A stretch of DNA of 60,087 bases. Origin: Xanthomonas arboricola. GTDB lineage: Bacteria > Pseudomonadota > Gammaproteobacteria > Xanthomonadales > Xanthomonadaceae. This document shows positions 8,275-17,169 of this stretch, one piece after another (position 1 is the stretch's first letter; the number at the start of each line of letters is the position of its first letter). The stretch covers positions 622,158 through 682,244 of the forward strand of contig NZ_QREM01000001.1 in NCBI RefSeq assembly GCF_003353015.1. The letters run 5' to 3'. The notes under the pieces were generated by a model. The model saw nothing but the letters and a program-made list of their open reading frames with translations, was not told where the DNA came from and made no database searches. The position numbers and the translations under genes are program-made.

Positions 8275-8928
8275 ATGCGTGAAAGAACACTGCGATATGG
8301 CGCGCTGGTCCTGTGGCTGCTGACACTGTCCCTGCTCGCGCCGGGAATTGCCTCTGCCAAAAGTCCGGTGGCGACCGCCCCGATCCTGGTGGTCGGCGAC
8401 AGCCTGAGCGCTGCGCACAACATCCCGGTGCAGTCCGGCTGGGTCACCCTGCTGGACCAGCGCCTCAAGCGTGACATGGCGACGCCACCGGCGCTCGTCA
8501 ATGCCAGCATCAGCGGCGAGACCACCTCCGGCGCATTGACGCGGCTGCCCGGCCTGCTGCAGAAGCACCACCCCGGCGTGGTGGTGATCGAACTCGGCGG
8601 CAACGATGCGTTGCGCGGCCTGACCCCGGCCCAGCTCAAGGGCAACCTGGAGAAGATGATCCAGCTCAGCCAGCAGGCCGGCGCCAAGGTGCTGCTGCTC
8701 GGCATCGATGTGCCGCCGAACTACGGCCCCGCCTACCGCGAGCGGCTGAAGGCGACCTATGCCGACCTGTCCCGGCAGTACAAGACCGCATTGGTGCCGT
8801 TCTTCCTTGAGAAGGTCGCGCTGCAGCCAGGCCTGATGCAGGCGGACGGCCTGCATCCCACCGCTGCGGCGCAGCCGCGGGTGCTGGAAACGGTGTGGCC
8901 GGCGCTGCAGCCGCTGCTCGGGCGCTGA
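8275..8928 (+). CDS. tesA: Arylesterase / multifunctional acyl-CoA thioesterase I (TesA family)
   Basis: A 217-residue SGNH hydrolase. The nucleophile Ser43 is in GDSLS, the Asn block is GGNDALRG, and the catalytic Asp-His pair is in DGLHPTAAAQ near the C-terminus. The N-terminus has a hydrophobic segment ending GIASAKS, a signal peptide, so the enzyme acts in the periplasm on acyl esters or thioesters. I chose ATG 8275 because GAGGAA lies about 8 bases upstream; an in-frame ATG at 8260 is the alternative. It is divergent from ybbA-ybbP with almost no intergenic space. Confidence 0.88.
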   Translation: MRERTLRYGALVLWLLTLSLLAPGIASAKSPVATAPILVVGDSLSAAHNIPVQSGWVTLLDQRLKRDMATPPALVNASISGETTSGALTRLPGLLQKHHPGVVVIELGGNDALRGLTPAQLKGNLEKMIQLSQQAGAKVLLLGIDVPPNYGPAYRERLKATYADLSRQYKTALVPFFLEKVALQPGLMQADGLHPTAAAQPRVLETVWPALQPLLGR

Positions 8929-9032
8929 CGGCCTGCGGCGAGCGCCTGTGGGCACAAAACGTGAGGTGGTCTTCACGCCCTTTCCACCGCCGATCCGGCA
9001 TGTTTCACAAAGCTGAAGACCGAGGAAAGTCC

Positions 9033-9746
9033 ATGCGTCAGACCAAGGAAACGTCCGGCCTCGTGCTGGTCGTCGAAGACAACCGCAATATCTCTGAAAT
9101 GATCGGCGAGTACCTGGAAGGCCGTGGCTTCGAGGTCGACTATGCGCAGGACGGACTCGACGGCTACCGTCTGGCCGCCGAGAACAGCTACGACGTGGTC
9201 GTGCTGGATCTCATGCTGCCACGCCTGGACGGCATCGAAGTGTGCCGCCGCCTGCGTAACGATGCACGCAAGTCCACCCCGGTGCTGATGCTGACCGCCC
9301 GCGACACGCTGGACGACAAGCTCACCGGCTTGGGCTTCGGTGCCGACGACTACCTGACCAAGCCGTTCGCCATTCAGGAACTGGAAGCGCGCCTGCGTGC
9401 CCTGATCCGGCGCGAGCGTCGCCAGGTGGGTTCGGAAGTGCTCAAGGTCGCCGACCTGGTGCTCGATCCGGTCAGCATGCGCGCCACCCGTGCCGGCACC
9501 GAGCTGCAGCTCTCGCCGATCGGCCTGCGCCTGCTGACCATCCTGATGCGCGAGTCGCCGCGGGTGGTGACCCGCCAGGAAATCGAGCGCGAAATCTGGG
9601 GCAACGGGTTGCCGGATTCGGACACCCTGCGCAGCCATCTGTACAACCTGCGCAAGATCATCGACAAGCCGTTCGATCGCCCGCTGCTGCACACCGTGCA
9701 GAGCGCCGGCTATCGCATTGCCGACATCGCCCAGCCGATGGCCTGA
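9033..9746 (+). CDS. OmpR/PhoB-family response regulator
   Basis: A 237-residue two-component regulator. The receiver domain (residues about 10-125) has the phospho-acceptor Asp59 (VVLDLMLPRLDG), the acidic pocket VVEDN and Lys110 (YLTKPF). The C-terminal winged helix (about 140-232) has the family pattern LRSHLYNLRKIIDKP. ATG 9033 is preceded by GAGGAAA at good spacing. Its partner should be the sensor kinase encoded 144 bases downstream. I cannot assign it safely to a named Xanthomonas system (ColRS, RaxRH and PhoPQ are the known relatives). Confidence 0.88.
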   Translation: MRQTKETSGLVLVVEDNRNISEMIGEYLEGRGFEVDYAQDGLDGYRLAAENSYDVVVLDLMLPRLDGIEVCRRLRNDARKSTPVLMLTARDTLDDKLTGLGFGADDYLTKPFAIQELEARLRALIRRERRQVGSEVLKVADLVLDPVSMRATRAGTELQLSPIGLRLLTILMRESPRVVTRQEIEREIWGNGLPDSDTLRSHLYNLRKIIDKPFDRPLLHTVQSAGYRIADIAQPMA

Positions 9747-9755
9747 TGTCGCCGG

Positions 9756-9778
9756 CCGGCCGCCGTGCTGGCGGCCGG
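9756..9778 (+). terminator. Strong GC hairpin after the response-regulator gene
   Basis: CCGGCCGCC (9756-9764), loop GTGCT, GGCGGCCGG (9770-9778): a perfect 9-bp stem just after the stop codon. No T-run follows, so it could be a weak or partial terminator or an mRNA 3' stabiliser. Confidence 0.45.
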
Positions 9779-9859
9779 TCACCTCCTGCAGGCGCCCACG
9801 CGCCGCTCGTTTCCGCGCGCTGCCGTCTGGCTGCACGACGGGCTTACGGAAGCGTTGCC

Positions 9860-9865
9860 TATAAT
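9860..9865 (+). promoter_or_regulatory. TATAAT -10 box before the sensor-kinase gene
   Basis: A perfect TATAAT lies 25 bases before the kinase ATG at 9891. No convincing -35 hexamer is present 16-18 bases upstream. With the preceding hairpin, it suggests that the kinase gene may have its own promoter. Confidence 0.4.
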
Positions 9866-9890
9866 CCGGCGCTCTCCCCTGGATGCAGCA

Positions 9891-11162
9891 ATGCCGCACG
9901 GGCTTCCACGAAAAATACGGCTGGCCTTCCTCCTGCAGGTCGCCCTGGCGAGCCTGGCGATCGTGTTGGGCGGCTATCTGCTGTCCTTCGTCATCAAGTA
10001 CAGCCTGGTGCGTACGGTGCTGGCCGACGAGGCGGTGCATTTCTGGCGCGTGCACAAGAGCGCACCGAACAATCCGCCGCCGAACACCCGCAATATCCAG
10101 GGCTATTTTTCACCCGCCGGCCAGGGCCGCGATGCCGCACCAGCGGCGTTGCAGCGGTTGTCGCCGGGCTTCAGCGAAGTGGCTGCCGCCGATGCCCTGG
10201 TGTATGTCGATCAGCGCCCGGAAGGGCGCCTGTATCTGGTGTTCCCGCGCTCGCGTGCGGCCCATCTGACGCTCTGGTTCGGGGTGGTGCCGGCGATGCT
10301 GGTGCTGCTGGCGATCTATGGGGTGTTCTGGGCGACCTACCGGATTTCCAAACGCCTGGTGTCGCCGATCAGCTGGCTGGCACGGCGCGTCTCGCAGTGG
10401 GATCCGCGCAACCCGGATGTCGACGAACTGGCACCGGAGCGGTTGCCCGCCGACCTGCAGGGCGAGACGCGGCAACTGGCCGCTGCCCTGCATACGCTCG
10501 GGCAGAAGGTCAGCGACCATGTCGCGCGCGAGCGCAACTTCACCCGCGATGCCAGCCACGAACTGCGCACGCCGTTGACGGTGATCCGGGTGGCCAGCGA
10601 CATGGCGCTGGCCGATGACGACTTGTCGCAACGCACCCAGCGCAGCCTGCGCCGGATCCAGCGCGCCGGCCGCGACATGGAAGCGGTGATCGACGCCTTC
10701 CTGATCCTGGCGCGCGAAGCCGAGATCGACCCGCAGAGCGAAACCTTCGATGCCGCCGAACTGGCCGGCGAAGAAGTCGATAGCGCGCGCCAGCTGCTGG
10801 GCGACAAGCCGGTGTCCCTGGCGATGGTCGGTGACCGCAGCCTGCAGATGTTCGCCCCGCCGCGGGTGATGCGCGTGGTGCTCAGCAACCTGCTGCGCAA
10901 TGCCTGCGCCTATACCGACACCGGCAGCATCGAGGTGGAAGTCACCCAGGACCGCATCATCGTGCGCGACACCGGCATCGGCATGAGCGAGGAAGCGCGC
11001 GCGCGCGCCTTCGAGCCGTTCTTCCGCGCCGATCCCACCCGTCCGCAGGGCACCGGCCTGGGCCTGTCGATCGTGCGCCGGCTGTGCGACCGCTTCGGCT
11101 GGCGGATCGAACTGCACAGCGAGTCCGGTGTGGGCACCTCGGTTGCAGTGGTGGTGGCCTGA
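9891..11162 (+). CDS. Membrane sensor histidine kinase
   Basis: A 423-residue inner-membrane kinase. A first membrane segment lies at about 13-35, a periplasmic region of about 90 residues follows, and a second segment lies at about 128-150. The dimerisation/phospho-acceptor helix holds His223 in ASHELRTPLT. The ATPase domain shows the N box (NLLRNACAYT), DTGIGM (G1) and GTGLGLSIV (G2). The start ATG at 9891 puts the protein just before the first membrane segment; the frame is open upstream to 9765. It is the likely partner of the response regulator at 9033. The stimulus is unknown. Confidence 0.88.
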   Translation: MPHGLPRKIRLAFLLQVALASLAIVLGGYLLSFVIKYSLVRTVLADEAVHFWRVHKSAPNNPPPNTRNIQGYFSPAGQGRDAAPAALQRLSPGFSEVAAADALVYVDQRPEGRLYLVFPRSRAAHLTLWFGVVPAMLVLLAIYGVFWATYRISKRLVSPISWLARRVSQWDPRNPDVDELAPERLPADLQGETRQLAAALHTLGQKVSDHVARERNFTRDASHELRTPLTVIRVASDMALADDDLSQRTQRSLRRIQRAGRDMEAVIDAFLILAREAEIDPQSETFDAAELAGEEVDSARQLLGDKPVSLAMVGDRSLQMFAPPRVMRVVLSNLLRNACAYTDTGSIEVEVTQDRIIVRDTGIGMSEEARARAFEPFFRADPTRPQGTGLGLSIVRRLCDRFGWRIELHSESGVGTSVAVVVA

Positions 11163-11392
11163 GGGAATAGTGGCCGTAGCGGCATGTGTGTGCCTGCAAT
11201 CTGCCACGGACGAGGAAGATGCGCCGCATGCGCCCAGGGCGCCGTTTGCGGTTGCCGACGCTGCTGTTTTCCACCACGTGGCAACGAGGCTGCGTGCCGT
11301 GCCGATCTGCCGCAGACGCCAGGTGCCTCTGCGGGATCGGTGAGGCAATGGGTTGATCTGGCGAGTGCGACGCCAGGTCAACCCGCCAGGCG

Positions 11393-12094
11393 TTACTTCT
11401 GCTCCAGCACCGGTGCCACCGCCTTGCGCCAGATGGCATAGCCATCGGCGGTCATGTGCAGCATGTCGTCGCGAAACAGCGCGGCACGTGGCTTGCCGGT
11501 GGCATCGAGCATCGGCGTGTAGACGTCCACGTAGTCCACGCGTGCCAGTGGCGCGAGTGCGTCCTTGATCAGGCCATTGGCGGTCACGATCGCCGGCAGC
11601 AGATGCGCGCGCGAGGGGCTGGGCTTGATCGACAGATAGCTGATGCGCGCGCTGGGCAGGTCGCGGCGGATGCGCGTCACGAATGCCAGCACGTCGTCGC
11701 GGACCTGCTGCGGCGTGCGGCCGCTGTTGAGATCGTTGTCGCCGGCGTACAGCACCACCTGGCGTGGCGCATACGGGATCACGATGCGGTCGGCGTACCA
11801 GGTGCTGTCGCGCACTTCCGACCCGCCGAAGCCGCGATTGATCACCGGCATGCCGGGGAAATCCTGTGCCAGTGTTTCCCAGAAGCGGATCGACGAACTG
11901 CCGACGAAGACGATGCCGTGGCGGGGCGGCGGTTGCTGCGCGTCGCTGTCGGCGAAGCGCCGCATGTCGTCTTCCCAGGCAGCATTGGACACCTGCGCGG
12001 GGATCTGCGGCGTGGTGTGCGGAGCGGCGGCGTGGACGTGGCCGGACAACAGCACGAGGGCGCACAGCAGGGTGCGCAAGGGATGTGTGGTCAT
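11393..12094 (-). CDS. Secreted SGNH/GDSL-type hydrolase
   Basis: A 233-residue protein with an N-terminal signal peptide (LLCALVLLSGHVHA-AAP). The SGNH blocks are present: FVGSSSIRFWE with the nucleophile Ser, RGFGGSE, YAGDNDLNSGRT and a C-terminal HMTADGY holding the catalytic Asp and/or His. This subfamily includes periplasmic or secreted acyl- and carbohydrate-esterases. The ATG at 12094 starts the signal peptide; the frame runs open to 12415 without support. It is divergent from dgkA. The natural substrate cannot be inferred from context. Confidence 0.75.
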   Translation of the reverse strand: MTTHPLRTLLCALVLLSGHVHAAAPHTTPQIPAQVSNAAWEDDMRRFADSDAQQPPPRHGIVFVGSSSIRFWETLAQDFPGMPVINRGFGGSEVRDSTWYADRIVIPYAPRQVVLYAGDNDLNSGRTPQQVRDDVLAFVTRIRRDLPSARISYLSIKPSPSRAHLLPAIVTANGLIKDALAPLARVDYVDVYTPMLDATGKPRAALFRDDMLHMTADGYAIWRKAVAPVLEQK

Positions 12095-12413
12095 GCAAAA
12101 GAACCTGCGACAGCGAAGCGGACCACCATGGTGCGACAGGCCGGAAGCCCAGGGCAAACCGACCGGCGTCGAGCACCTGCCACCGCCGCGCGCGCCGATC
12201 GCGGCGCCGGACCTGCATCGACACGGTGGAAGAGATTGCGCGATGCGGCAGCGTCCGGTTGCCGTGCAGACCCAACGCCACCTGTTCGGGCGCGGAGTTG
12301 CGCCCTGGCGGCGCGCTGCACGACGGTGCAAGATTCGCACTTTCCCCAGCAGTGACCACGCCATGCGTTCGAGCCGTCCCCAGACACGCCCTTGCGGCCG
12401 GAAGCACTGACGC
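12095..12413. other. 319-bp intergenic region between divergent genes
   Basis: It separates the SGNH hydrolase (minus) from dgkA (plus) and should hold both promoters. I see no convincing consensus promoter, repeat or small gene in it. The open frames across it are unsupported extensions. Confidence 0.5.
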
Positions 12414-12794
12414 ATGGCCGATCAACTGGGACACGTGCCGCGCGGCCCGCGCCGCATGTTCAAGGCGGCAATCTGGTCGTGGCAGGGCTTGCGTGCGGCA
12501 TGGCTGCACGAATCCTCGTTTCGGCTGGAGGTCTGCCTGGCCGTGGTGCTGGCGCCGCTGGGACTGTGGCTCGGCCGGTCCGGCCTGGAGCGCATCGCGC
12601 TGGTCGCGCCATTGCTGATCGTGCTGGCCGCCGAATTGCTGAATTCGGCGATCGAGGCGGTGATCGAGCGCTACGGCCCCGAGCACCACGTGCTGGCCGG
12701 CCGTGCCAAGGACATGGGGTCTGCGGCGGTGTTCCTGCTGCTGATCAATGTGCTGTTGTGCTGGGGACTGATCCTGCTGCCGCGGTTGTCCTGA
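12414..12794 (+). CDS. dgkA: Diacylglycerol kinase
   Basis: A 126-residue inner-membrane enzyme that phosphorylates diacylglycerol to phosphatidic acid, recycling the lipid left by membrane-derived oligosaccharide synthesis. It has the DgkA length and three membrane helices. The active-site stretch AAELLNSAIEAVIERYGPE, with the conserved Glu and Asn residues, and the following KDMGSAAV are clear. It is monocistronic, 262 bases before lemA. Confidence 0.9.
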   Translation: MADQLGHVPRGPRRMFKAAIWSWQGLRAAWLHESSFRLEVCLAVVLAPLGLWLGRSGLERIALVAPLLIVLAAELLNSAIEAVIERYGPEHHVLAGRAKDMGSAAVFLLLINVLLCWGLILLPRLS

Positions 12795-13056
12795 GGGCAG
12801 TGCGTCTGCGCACGCCACAGCCGCCGATCGGCTTCGGCAGGCGATCGGATCGGCGGATGCGTGGACACGGTCGTGGCGATGCGACGCACCGGAGCGCGCC
12901 AGCGGTCATGTCGGCCGCCACGTTGCGTGCAGTGACTGCCGCGCGCGCAGGCTTCCTCGTGCCTGGCCGGGGGGCGACTGCCTGGCGGGCGCATGTGCAT
13001 GCCGGTTTGACCCGCCGCGTGGCATGCTGCGGCTCTCTTTCCACGGAATCGCCTGC

Positions 13057-13689
13057 ATGCCCGTCCTGATTCGCGCCCTGGTGTTGCTGATGCTGACCGT
13101 CTCGCTGTCCGGTTGCGGCTACAACGCGATCCAGCAGAAGGAAGAAGGCGTCAAGGCTGGTTGGTCGGAGGTGCTGAACCAGTACCAGCGTCGTGCCGAC
13201 CTGATTCCCAATCTGGTGCGCACCGTGCAGGGCTATGCCCAGCAGGAGCGCCAGGTGCTGACCGAGGTGACCAATGCGCGCTCGCGGGTCGGACAGATCC
13301 AGGTCAATGCCGATGACGAAGCCTCGCTGAAACGGTTCCAGCAGGCGCAGGGCGAGCTCGGCAGTGCGCTGTCGCGCCTGATGGTAGTCAGCGAAAACTA
13401 TCCGCAGCTGAAATCCGACCAGTCCTTCCGCGATCTGCAGGTGCAACTGGAAGGCACCGAAAACCGCATCACCGTGGCGCGTGGCCGCTATATCCAGACG
13501 GTGCAGGACTACAACACCTACATCCGTTCGTTTCCGCAGGTGATCACCGCCAAGATCTTCGGCTACCAGCCCAAGCCCAACTTCAGCGTGGAAAACGAGG
13601 CGCAGATTTCGCGCGCGCCGCAGGTGGATTTCGGCAATCAGCAGGCGCCGCAGCAGCCGCCCGCGCAGCAACCGCAACCTGCGCAGTAA
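13057..13689 (+). CDS. lemA: LemA family lipoprotein
   Basis: A 210-residue protein with a lipoprotein signal (LMLTVSLSGC, Cys at about residue 19), then the LemA helical domain. Family marks include YNAIQQKEEGVKAGWSEVLNQYQRRADLIPNL, seen here in pieces, and YNTYIRSFPQ. A Gln/Pro-rich tail (about residues 192-210) closes the protein. The ATG at 13057 begins the lipoprotein signal. It precedes two TPM-domain genes by 27 bases, and the LemA-TPM pairing is recurrent in bacteria. The function is not established; a role at the envelope is likely. Confidence 0.85.
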   Translation: MPVLIRALVLLMLTVSLSGCGYNAIQQKEEGVKAGWSEVLNQYQRRADLIPNLVRTVQGYAQQERQVLTEVTNARSRVGQIQVNADDEASLKRFQQAQGELGSALSRLMVVSENYPQLKSDQSFRDLQVQLEGTENRITVARGRYIQTVQDYNTYIRSFPQVITAKIFGYQPKPNFSVENEAQISRAPQVDFGNQQAPQQPPAQQPQPAQ

Positions 13690-13716
13690 CGGCGCTCACC
13701 AGGCAGGAGTCAGGCA

Positions 13717-14613
13717 ATGCGGCAAACGCACAGCTGGGTGTTCTGGATGTTGGCGTTGCTGCTGCTGCCGGCCTCGCTGCTGGCGCAGGATCTTGCCGCC
13801 ATTCCGCCGTTGCGCTCGCCGGTGGTCGACACCACCGGCACGTTGGATACCACGCAGACCCGGCAACTCGAGCAACAGGCACTGGCCCTGCAGCAGCGCA
13901 AGGGCGCGCAGCTGCAGATCCTGATCGTGCCGACCACCCAGCCGGAGGCGATCGAGCAGTACGCCCAGCGCGTGTTCGACCAGTGGAAGATCGGCCGCAA
14001 GGGCGTGGACGACGGCGTGCTGCTGCTGGTGGCCAAGGACGATCGCCGGGTGCGCATCCAGCCCGGTTACGGCCTGGAGGGCGCGATCCCCGATATCGCC
14101 GCCAACCGCATCATCCAGGAGTACCTGGCACCGCGTTTCCGTGAGGGCGACTACGCCGGCGGCATCAGCGCGGCGACTGCGACCCTGGCCGGCCTGATCG
14201 AGGGCGAGCCCTTGCCGGCGCCGGTCAGCGGGCACGCCGATGCCGGCACGGGCAATGCCGCGGGTGGTGGCGGCTGGATCGTGGCCTTGTTCATCGGGTT
14301 CGTGGTCGCGATGGTGGCGCGCGGCATTCTTGGCGCCTTGCCGCGGCCGTTGCGGGCCCTGCTGACCGGCGTCGCCGCCGGTGGCGCCGCCCTGTTGTTT
14401 ACCTCGCTGCTGTTCGCCAGCGCCGGCGCCGCAGTGATCGGGCTGCTGGCTGGCCTGGCATCCGGTTCGCCGGGGCGCTTTGTCGGCGGCGGTGGCTGGG
14501 GCGGGGGTGGCTTCGGGGGCGTTGGAGGCGGTGGCCGCGGCGGCTTCGGTGGCGGCGGCTGGGGCGGCGGCGGCGGATCATCGGGAGGCGGTGGCGCCTC
14601 GGGGAGCTGGTAA
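13717..14613 (+). CDS. TPM-domain (YgcG-like) membrane protein with Gly-rich tail
   Basis: A 298-residue protein: signal peptide ending SLLAQD, a TPM domain at about residues 30-165 (DTTGTLD, IGRKGVDDGVLLLVAKDDRRVRI in part, GYGLEGAIPD), two membrane segments near 185-245, and a C-terminal tail almost entirely Gly with Trp, Phe and Ser. The tail resembles those of YgcG-family proteins. It lies between lemA and a second TPM gene, whose ATG shares one base with its stop (TAATG at 14611-14615). Confidence 0.82.
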   Translation: MRQTHSWVFWMLALLLLPASLLAQDLAAIPPLRSPVVDTTGTLDTTQTRQLEQQALALQQRKGAQLQILIVPTTQPEAIEQYAQRVFDQWKIGRKGVDDGVLLLVAKDDRRVRIQPGYGLEGAIPDIAANRIIQEYLAPRFREGDYAGGISAATATLAGLIEGEPLPAPVSGHADAGTGNAAGGGGWIVALFIGFVVAMVARGILGALPRPLRALLTGVAAGGAALLFTSLLFASAGAAVIGLLAGLASGSPGRFVGGGGWGGGGFGGVGGGGRGGFGGGGWGGGGGSSGGGGASGSW

Positions 14614-15104
14614 TGCGGTGGCTCAGGCATGTCTTCGCGCCCTCGGCGCAGCGCAGTTTCCCGGCCGCCTGCATGGACGCGATCGCCGCGGCAGTTGCCG
14701 CCAGCGAGCGCACCCACACCGGGCAGATCATGGTGGCGGTGGATGCCGACCTGCCGCTGGGCGCGCTATGGCGCGGGCAGACAGCGCGCCAGCGCGCCGA
14801 ACAGGCCTTCGCACAGCTGCGCACCTGGGACACCGACGCCAACAATGGGGTGTTGCTCTACCTGCTGCTGGCCGACCACGCCATCGAAGTGGTGGCCGAC
14901 CGCGGCCTGCGCAGCCGGGTGCCGCAGGCGCAGTGGGCCGAAGTGTGCCGGCGCATGCAGCAGTTCCTGCGCGATGGCGACCACGAGGCGGCGGTGCTGG
15001 CCGGGATCGAGGCGGTGACCGAGCTGTTGAGCGAGCATTTCCCCGCCGCCCCCGGCTCCCAGCATGAAGACGAGCTGCCCGATCGTCCCCAGTTCTTAGG
15101 CTGA
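14613..15104 (+). CDS. TPM-domain protein, no signal peptide
   Basis: A 163-residue protein with a compact TPM domain (TGQIMVAVDADLPLG, TDANNGVLLYLLLADHAIEVVADRG in part, AVLAGIEAVTELL). It lacks the signal peptide, membrane segments and Gly-rich tail of its upstream neighbour, so it is probably cytoplasmic or membrane-associated. It is translationally coupled to the preceding gene by a one-base overlap, suggesting that the two TPM proteins and LemA act together. The role is unknown. Confidence 0.8.
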   Translation: MRWLRHVFAPSAQRSFPAACMDAIAAAVAASERTHTGQIMVAVDADLPLGALWRGQTARQRAEQAFAQLRTWDTDANNGVLLYLLLADHAIEVVADRGLRSRVPQAQWAEVCRRMQQFLRDGDHEAAVLAGIEAVTELLSEHFPAAPGSQHEDELPDRPQFLG

Positions 15105-15158
15105 GCGCGTGCGAGATGTCAGAATAGACGCCTCGCTTTTTCGTGATCCGCGGTCCGA

Positions 15159-16049
15159 ATGATCTATCTGCACGCCATCGACCCCATCGCCTTCTCGCTT
15201 GGACCGGTGCAGGTGCACTGGTACGGGTTGATGTACCTGGCCGCGTTCTTCTCTGCCTGGGCCCTGGGGCGCTCGCGCATCCTGCGCGGCCGCCTGCCGG
15301 GTGTGGACATGGACGGATTTTCCGACCTGTTGTTCTACGGCATGCTCGGCGTGGTGCTGGGCGGGCGCATCGGCTACATGCTGTTCTATGCATTCGACAG
15401 CCTGCTGGCCAACCCGTTGATCCTGTTCAAGGTGTGGCAAGGTGGCATGAGTTTCCACGGTGGCCTGCTGGGCGTGTTGATCGCCTGCGGGCTGTGGGCG
15501 CGCAAGCATCGGCTGCACTTCTTCGACGTGATGGATTTCGTGGCGCCGCTGGTGCCGCTGGGCCTGGGATTCGGGAGGCTCGGCAATTTCGTCGGCGGCG
15601 AGTTGTGGGGCAAGTTCACCCAGGCCGGTTGGGGCGTGATCTTTCCGCATGCGCCGGAGCTGGCCGATGTCGCACCTGCGCAAATCCAGGCGCAGTATGC
15701 CGCCGGTGCGTTGAACCAGTTCGCGCGGCACCCGTCGCAGCTTTACGAAGCGGCGCTGGAAGGCGTGGTGATGTTCGTGGTGCTGTGGGCGTTCTCGATG
15801 CAGCCGCGCGCCCGCTATGCGGTGTCCGGGCTGTTTGCGCTGCTGTACGGCGTGTTCCGCTTCATCGTGGAATTCGTGCGGGTGCCGGATGCGCCGATCG
15901 GCTACCTGGCCTTCAACTGGCTGACGATGGGCCAGATCCTGAGCCTGCCGTTGATTGCGGTGGGCCTGGTGCTGCTGGCGATGTCGCGCCGCGCCGCGGT
16001 GCTGCAGCCGGTATTGCCGGCGCCCGCCAGCGTGGAGGCGTCCAAGTGA
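15159..16049 (+). CDS. lgt: Prolipoprotein diacylglyceryl transferase
   Basis: A 296-residue inner-membrane enzyme that moves diacylglycerol from phosphatidylglycerol to the lipobox Cys of prolipoproteins. Seven membrane segments are expected. Diagnostic blocks are [23 protein letters not shown] (with the essential His), [13 protein letters not shown] and RHPSQLYEA. The usual GNFINGE appears as GNFVGGE, so the Asn normally in the middle is Gly here. Its stop overlaps the thyA start (GTGA at 16046-16049), as in many proteobacteria. Confidence 0.93.
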   Translation: MIYLHAIDPIAFSLGPVQVHWYGLMYLAAFFSAWALGRSRILRGRLPGVDMDGFSDLLFYGMLGVVLGGRIGYMLFYAFDSLLANPLILFKVWQGGMSFHGGLLGVLIACGLWARKHRLHFFDVMDFVAPLVPLGLGFGRLGNFVGGELWGKFTQAGWGVIFPHAPELADVAPAQIQAQYAAGALNQFARHPSQLYEAALEGVVMFVVLWAFSMQPRARYAVSGLFALLYGVFRFIVEFVRVPDAPIGYLAFNWLTMGQILSLPLIAVGLVLLAMSRRAAVLQPVLPAPASVEASK

Positions 16050-16840
16050 AGCCCTATCTGGACCTGCTGCAGCATGTGCTGGAGCACGGTGCCGAGAAGT
16101 CCGATCGCACCGGCACCGGCACGCGCAGCGTGTTCGGCTGGCAGATGCGCTTCGACCTCAATGACGGCTTTCCGCTGGTCACCACCAAGAAGCTGCACCT
16201 GCGCTCGATCATCCACGAGCTGCTGTGGTTCCTGCAGGGCGATACCAATATCGGCTATCTCAAGGACCATCAGGTTCGCATCTGGGACGAGTGGGCCGAT
16301 GCCGACGGCAACCTCGGCCCGGTCTACGGCAAGCAGTGGCGGCGCTGGACCGGCCCGGACGGGGTCGAGATCGACCAGATGCAGTGGCTGGTGGACGAGA
16401 TCAAGCGCAATCCGGATTCGCGCAGGTTGGTGATCAGCGCCTGGAACGTCGGCGAGCTGCCGCAGATGGCGCTGATGCCCTGCCATAGCCTGTTCCAGTT
16501 CTATGTGGTCGACGGCAAACTCAGCTGCCAGCTCTATCAGCGCAGCGGCGACATCTTCCTCGGCGTGCCGTTCAATATCGCCAGCTATGCATTGCTGACG
16601 CACATGGTGGCGCAGGCCACCGGGCTGGGCGTGGGCGATTTTGTGCACACCCTCGGCGATGCGCACCTGTATTCGAATCACTTCGAGCAGGCCCGCGAGC
16701 AGCTGACGCGCCCTGCGCGCGCGCTGCCGACCTTGCGATTGAATCCGCAGGTCACAGACCTGTTCGCGTTCCGCTTCGACGACATCGCCATCGAGGGGTA
16801 TGACCCGCACCCGCCAATCAAGGCGCCGGTGGCGGTGTAA
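16046..16840 (+). CDS. thyA: Thymidylate synthase
   Basis: A 264-residue cytoplasmic enzyme that methylates dUMP to dTMP using methylenetetrahydrofolate. The length equals that of E. coli ThyA. The catalytic Cys146 lies in MPCHSLFQF, and [17 protein letters not shown] plus the dUMP-binding DRTGTGT segment are intact. The start is GTG at 16046, overlapping the lgt stop. The partner enzyme folA, which regenerates tetrahydrofolate, follows after one small inserted gene. Confidence 0.95.
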   Translation: MKPYLDLLQHVLEHGAEKSDRTGTGTRSVFGWQMRFDLNDGFPLVTTKKLHLRSIIHELLWFLQGDTNIGYLKDHQVRIWDEWADADGNLGPVYGKQWRRWTGPDGVEIDQMQWLVDEIKRNPDSRRLVISAWNVGELPQMALMPCHSLFQFYVVDGKLSCQLYQRSGDIFLGVPFNIASYALLTHMVAQATGLGVGDFVHTLGDAHLYSNHFEQAREQLTRPARALPTLRLNPQVTDLFAFRFDDIAIEGYDPHPPIKAPVAV

Positions 16841-16881
16841 GGGTTGATGTAGGTAAACGTTCCTGTTGATTAGGAGGCGTG

Positions 16882-17169
16882 GTGGCAAAACATTCAAGCA
16901 AAGCACGCGAGAAGCTTGCGGATTCCTTGATGAGCATGTCTGGCTCTTTGGCAGTAGCTACCGCCGTGCCTGTTACTGCGGCGCCGCTTGGACTGATTAT
17001 TGCTGCACTTGTCAGAGGCGATAGGTCCGATAATGCTTGGGCGTTTCTTCACGCATCGCCTCTATTGATCGCTCTATTCATGCTCGTGTTTGCCTTTGGT
17101 GCGGGACTGACATTGCTAGCGAGAAAGTCAGCAATGAAGATCTACGACGAGCTGTATCCTGACAAATGA
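16882..17169 (+). CDS. Small two-helix membrane protein, unrecognised
   Basis: A 95-residue protein with two hydrophobic segments (around GSLAVATAVPVTAAPLGLII and PLLIALFMLVFAFGAGLTLL) separated by a polar loop, and a charged C-terminus. I do not recognise a family. GTG 16882 is chosen because TAGGAGG (16871-16877) sits 4 bases upstream; GTG 16879 is too close to it. Codon use differs from its neighbours: TTG, ATT, CTA, TCA and AGA occur, and GC looks near half. Its stop overlaps the folA start (ATGA at 17166-17169). These features suggest acquisition between thyA and folA. Confidence 0.6.
   Translation: MAKHSSKAREKLADSLMSMSGSLAVATAVPVTAAPLGLIIAALVRGDRSDNAWAFLHASPLLIALFMLVFAFGAGLTLLARKSAMKIYDELYPDK

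Noticed and set aside
8253-8705. Extended ybbA start inside tesA
   Set aside because: It would add about 150 residues overlapping the antisense of tesA and does not match any ABC ATPase N-terminus.
10110-12818. Very long antisense open frame (about 900 codons) opposite the sensor kinase and SGNH region
   Set aside because: It runs through the antisense of several clear genes, has no family pattern and reflects high GC, which removes stop codons.
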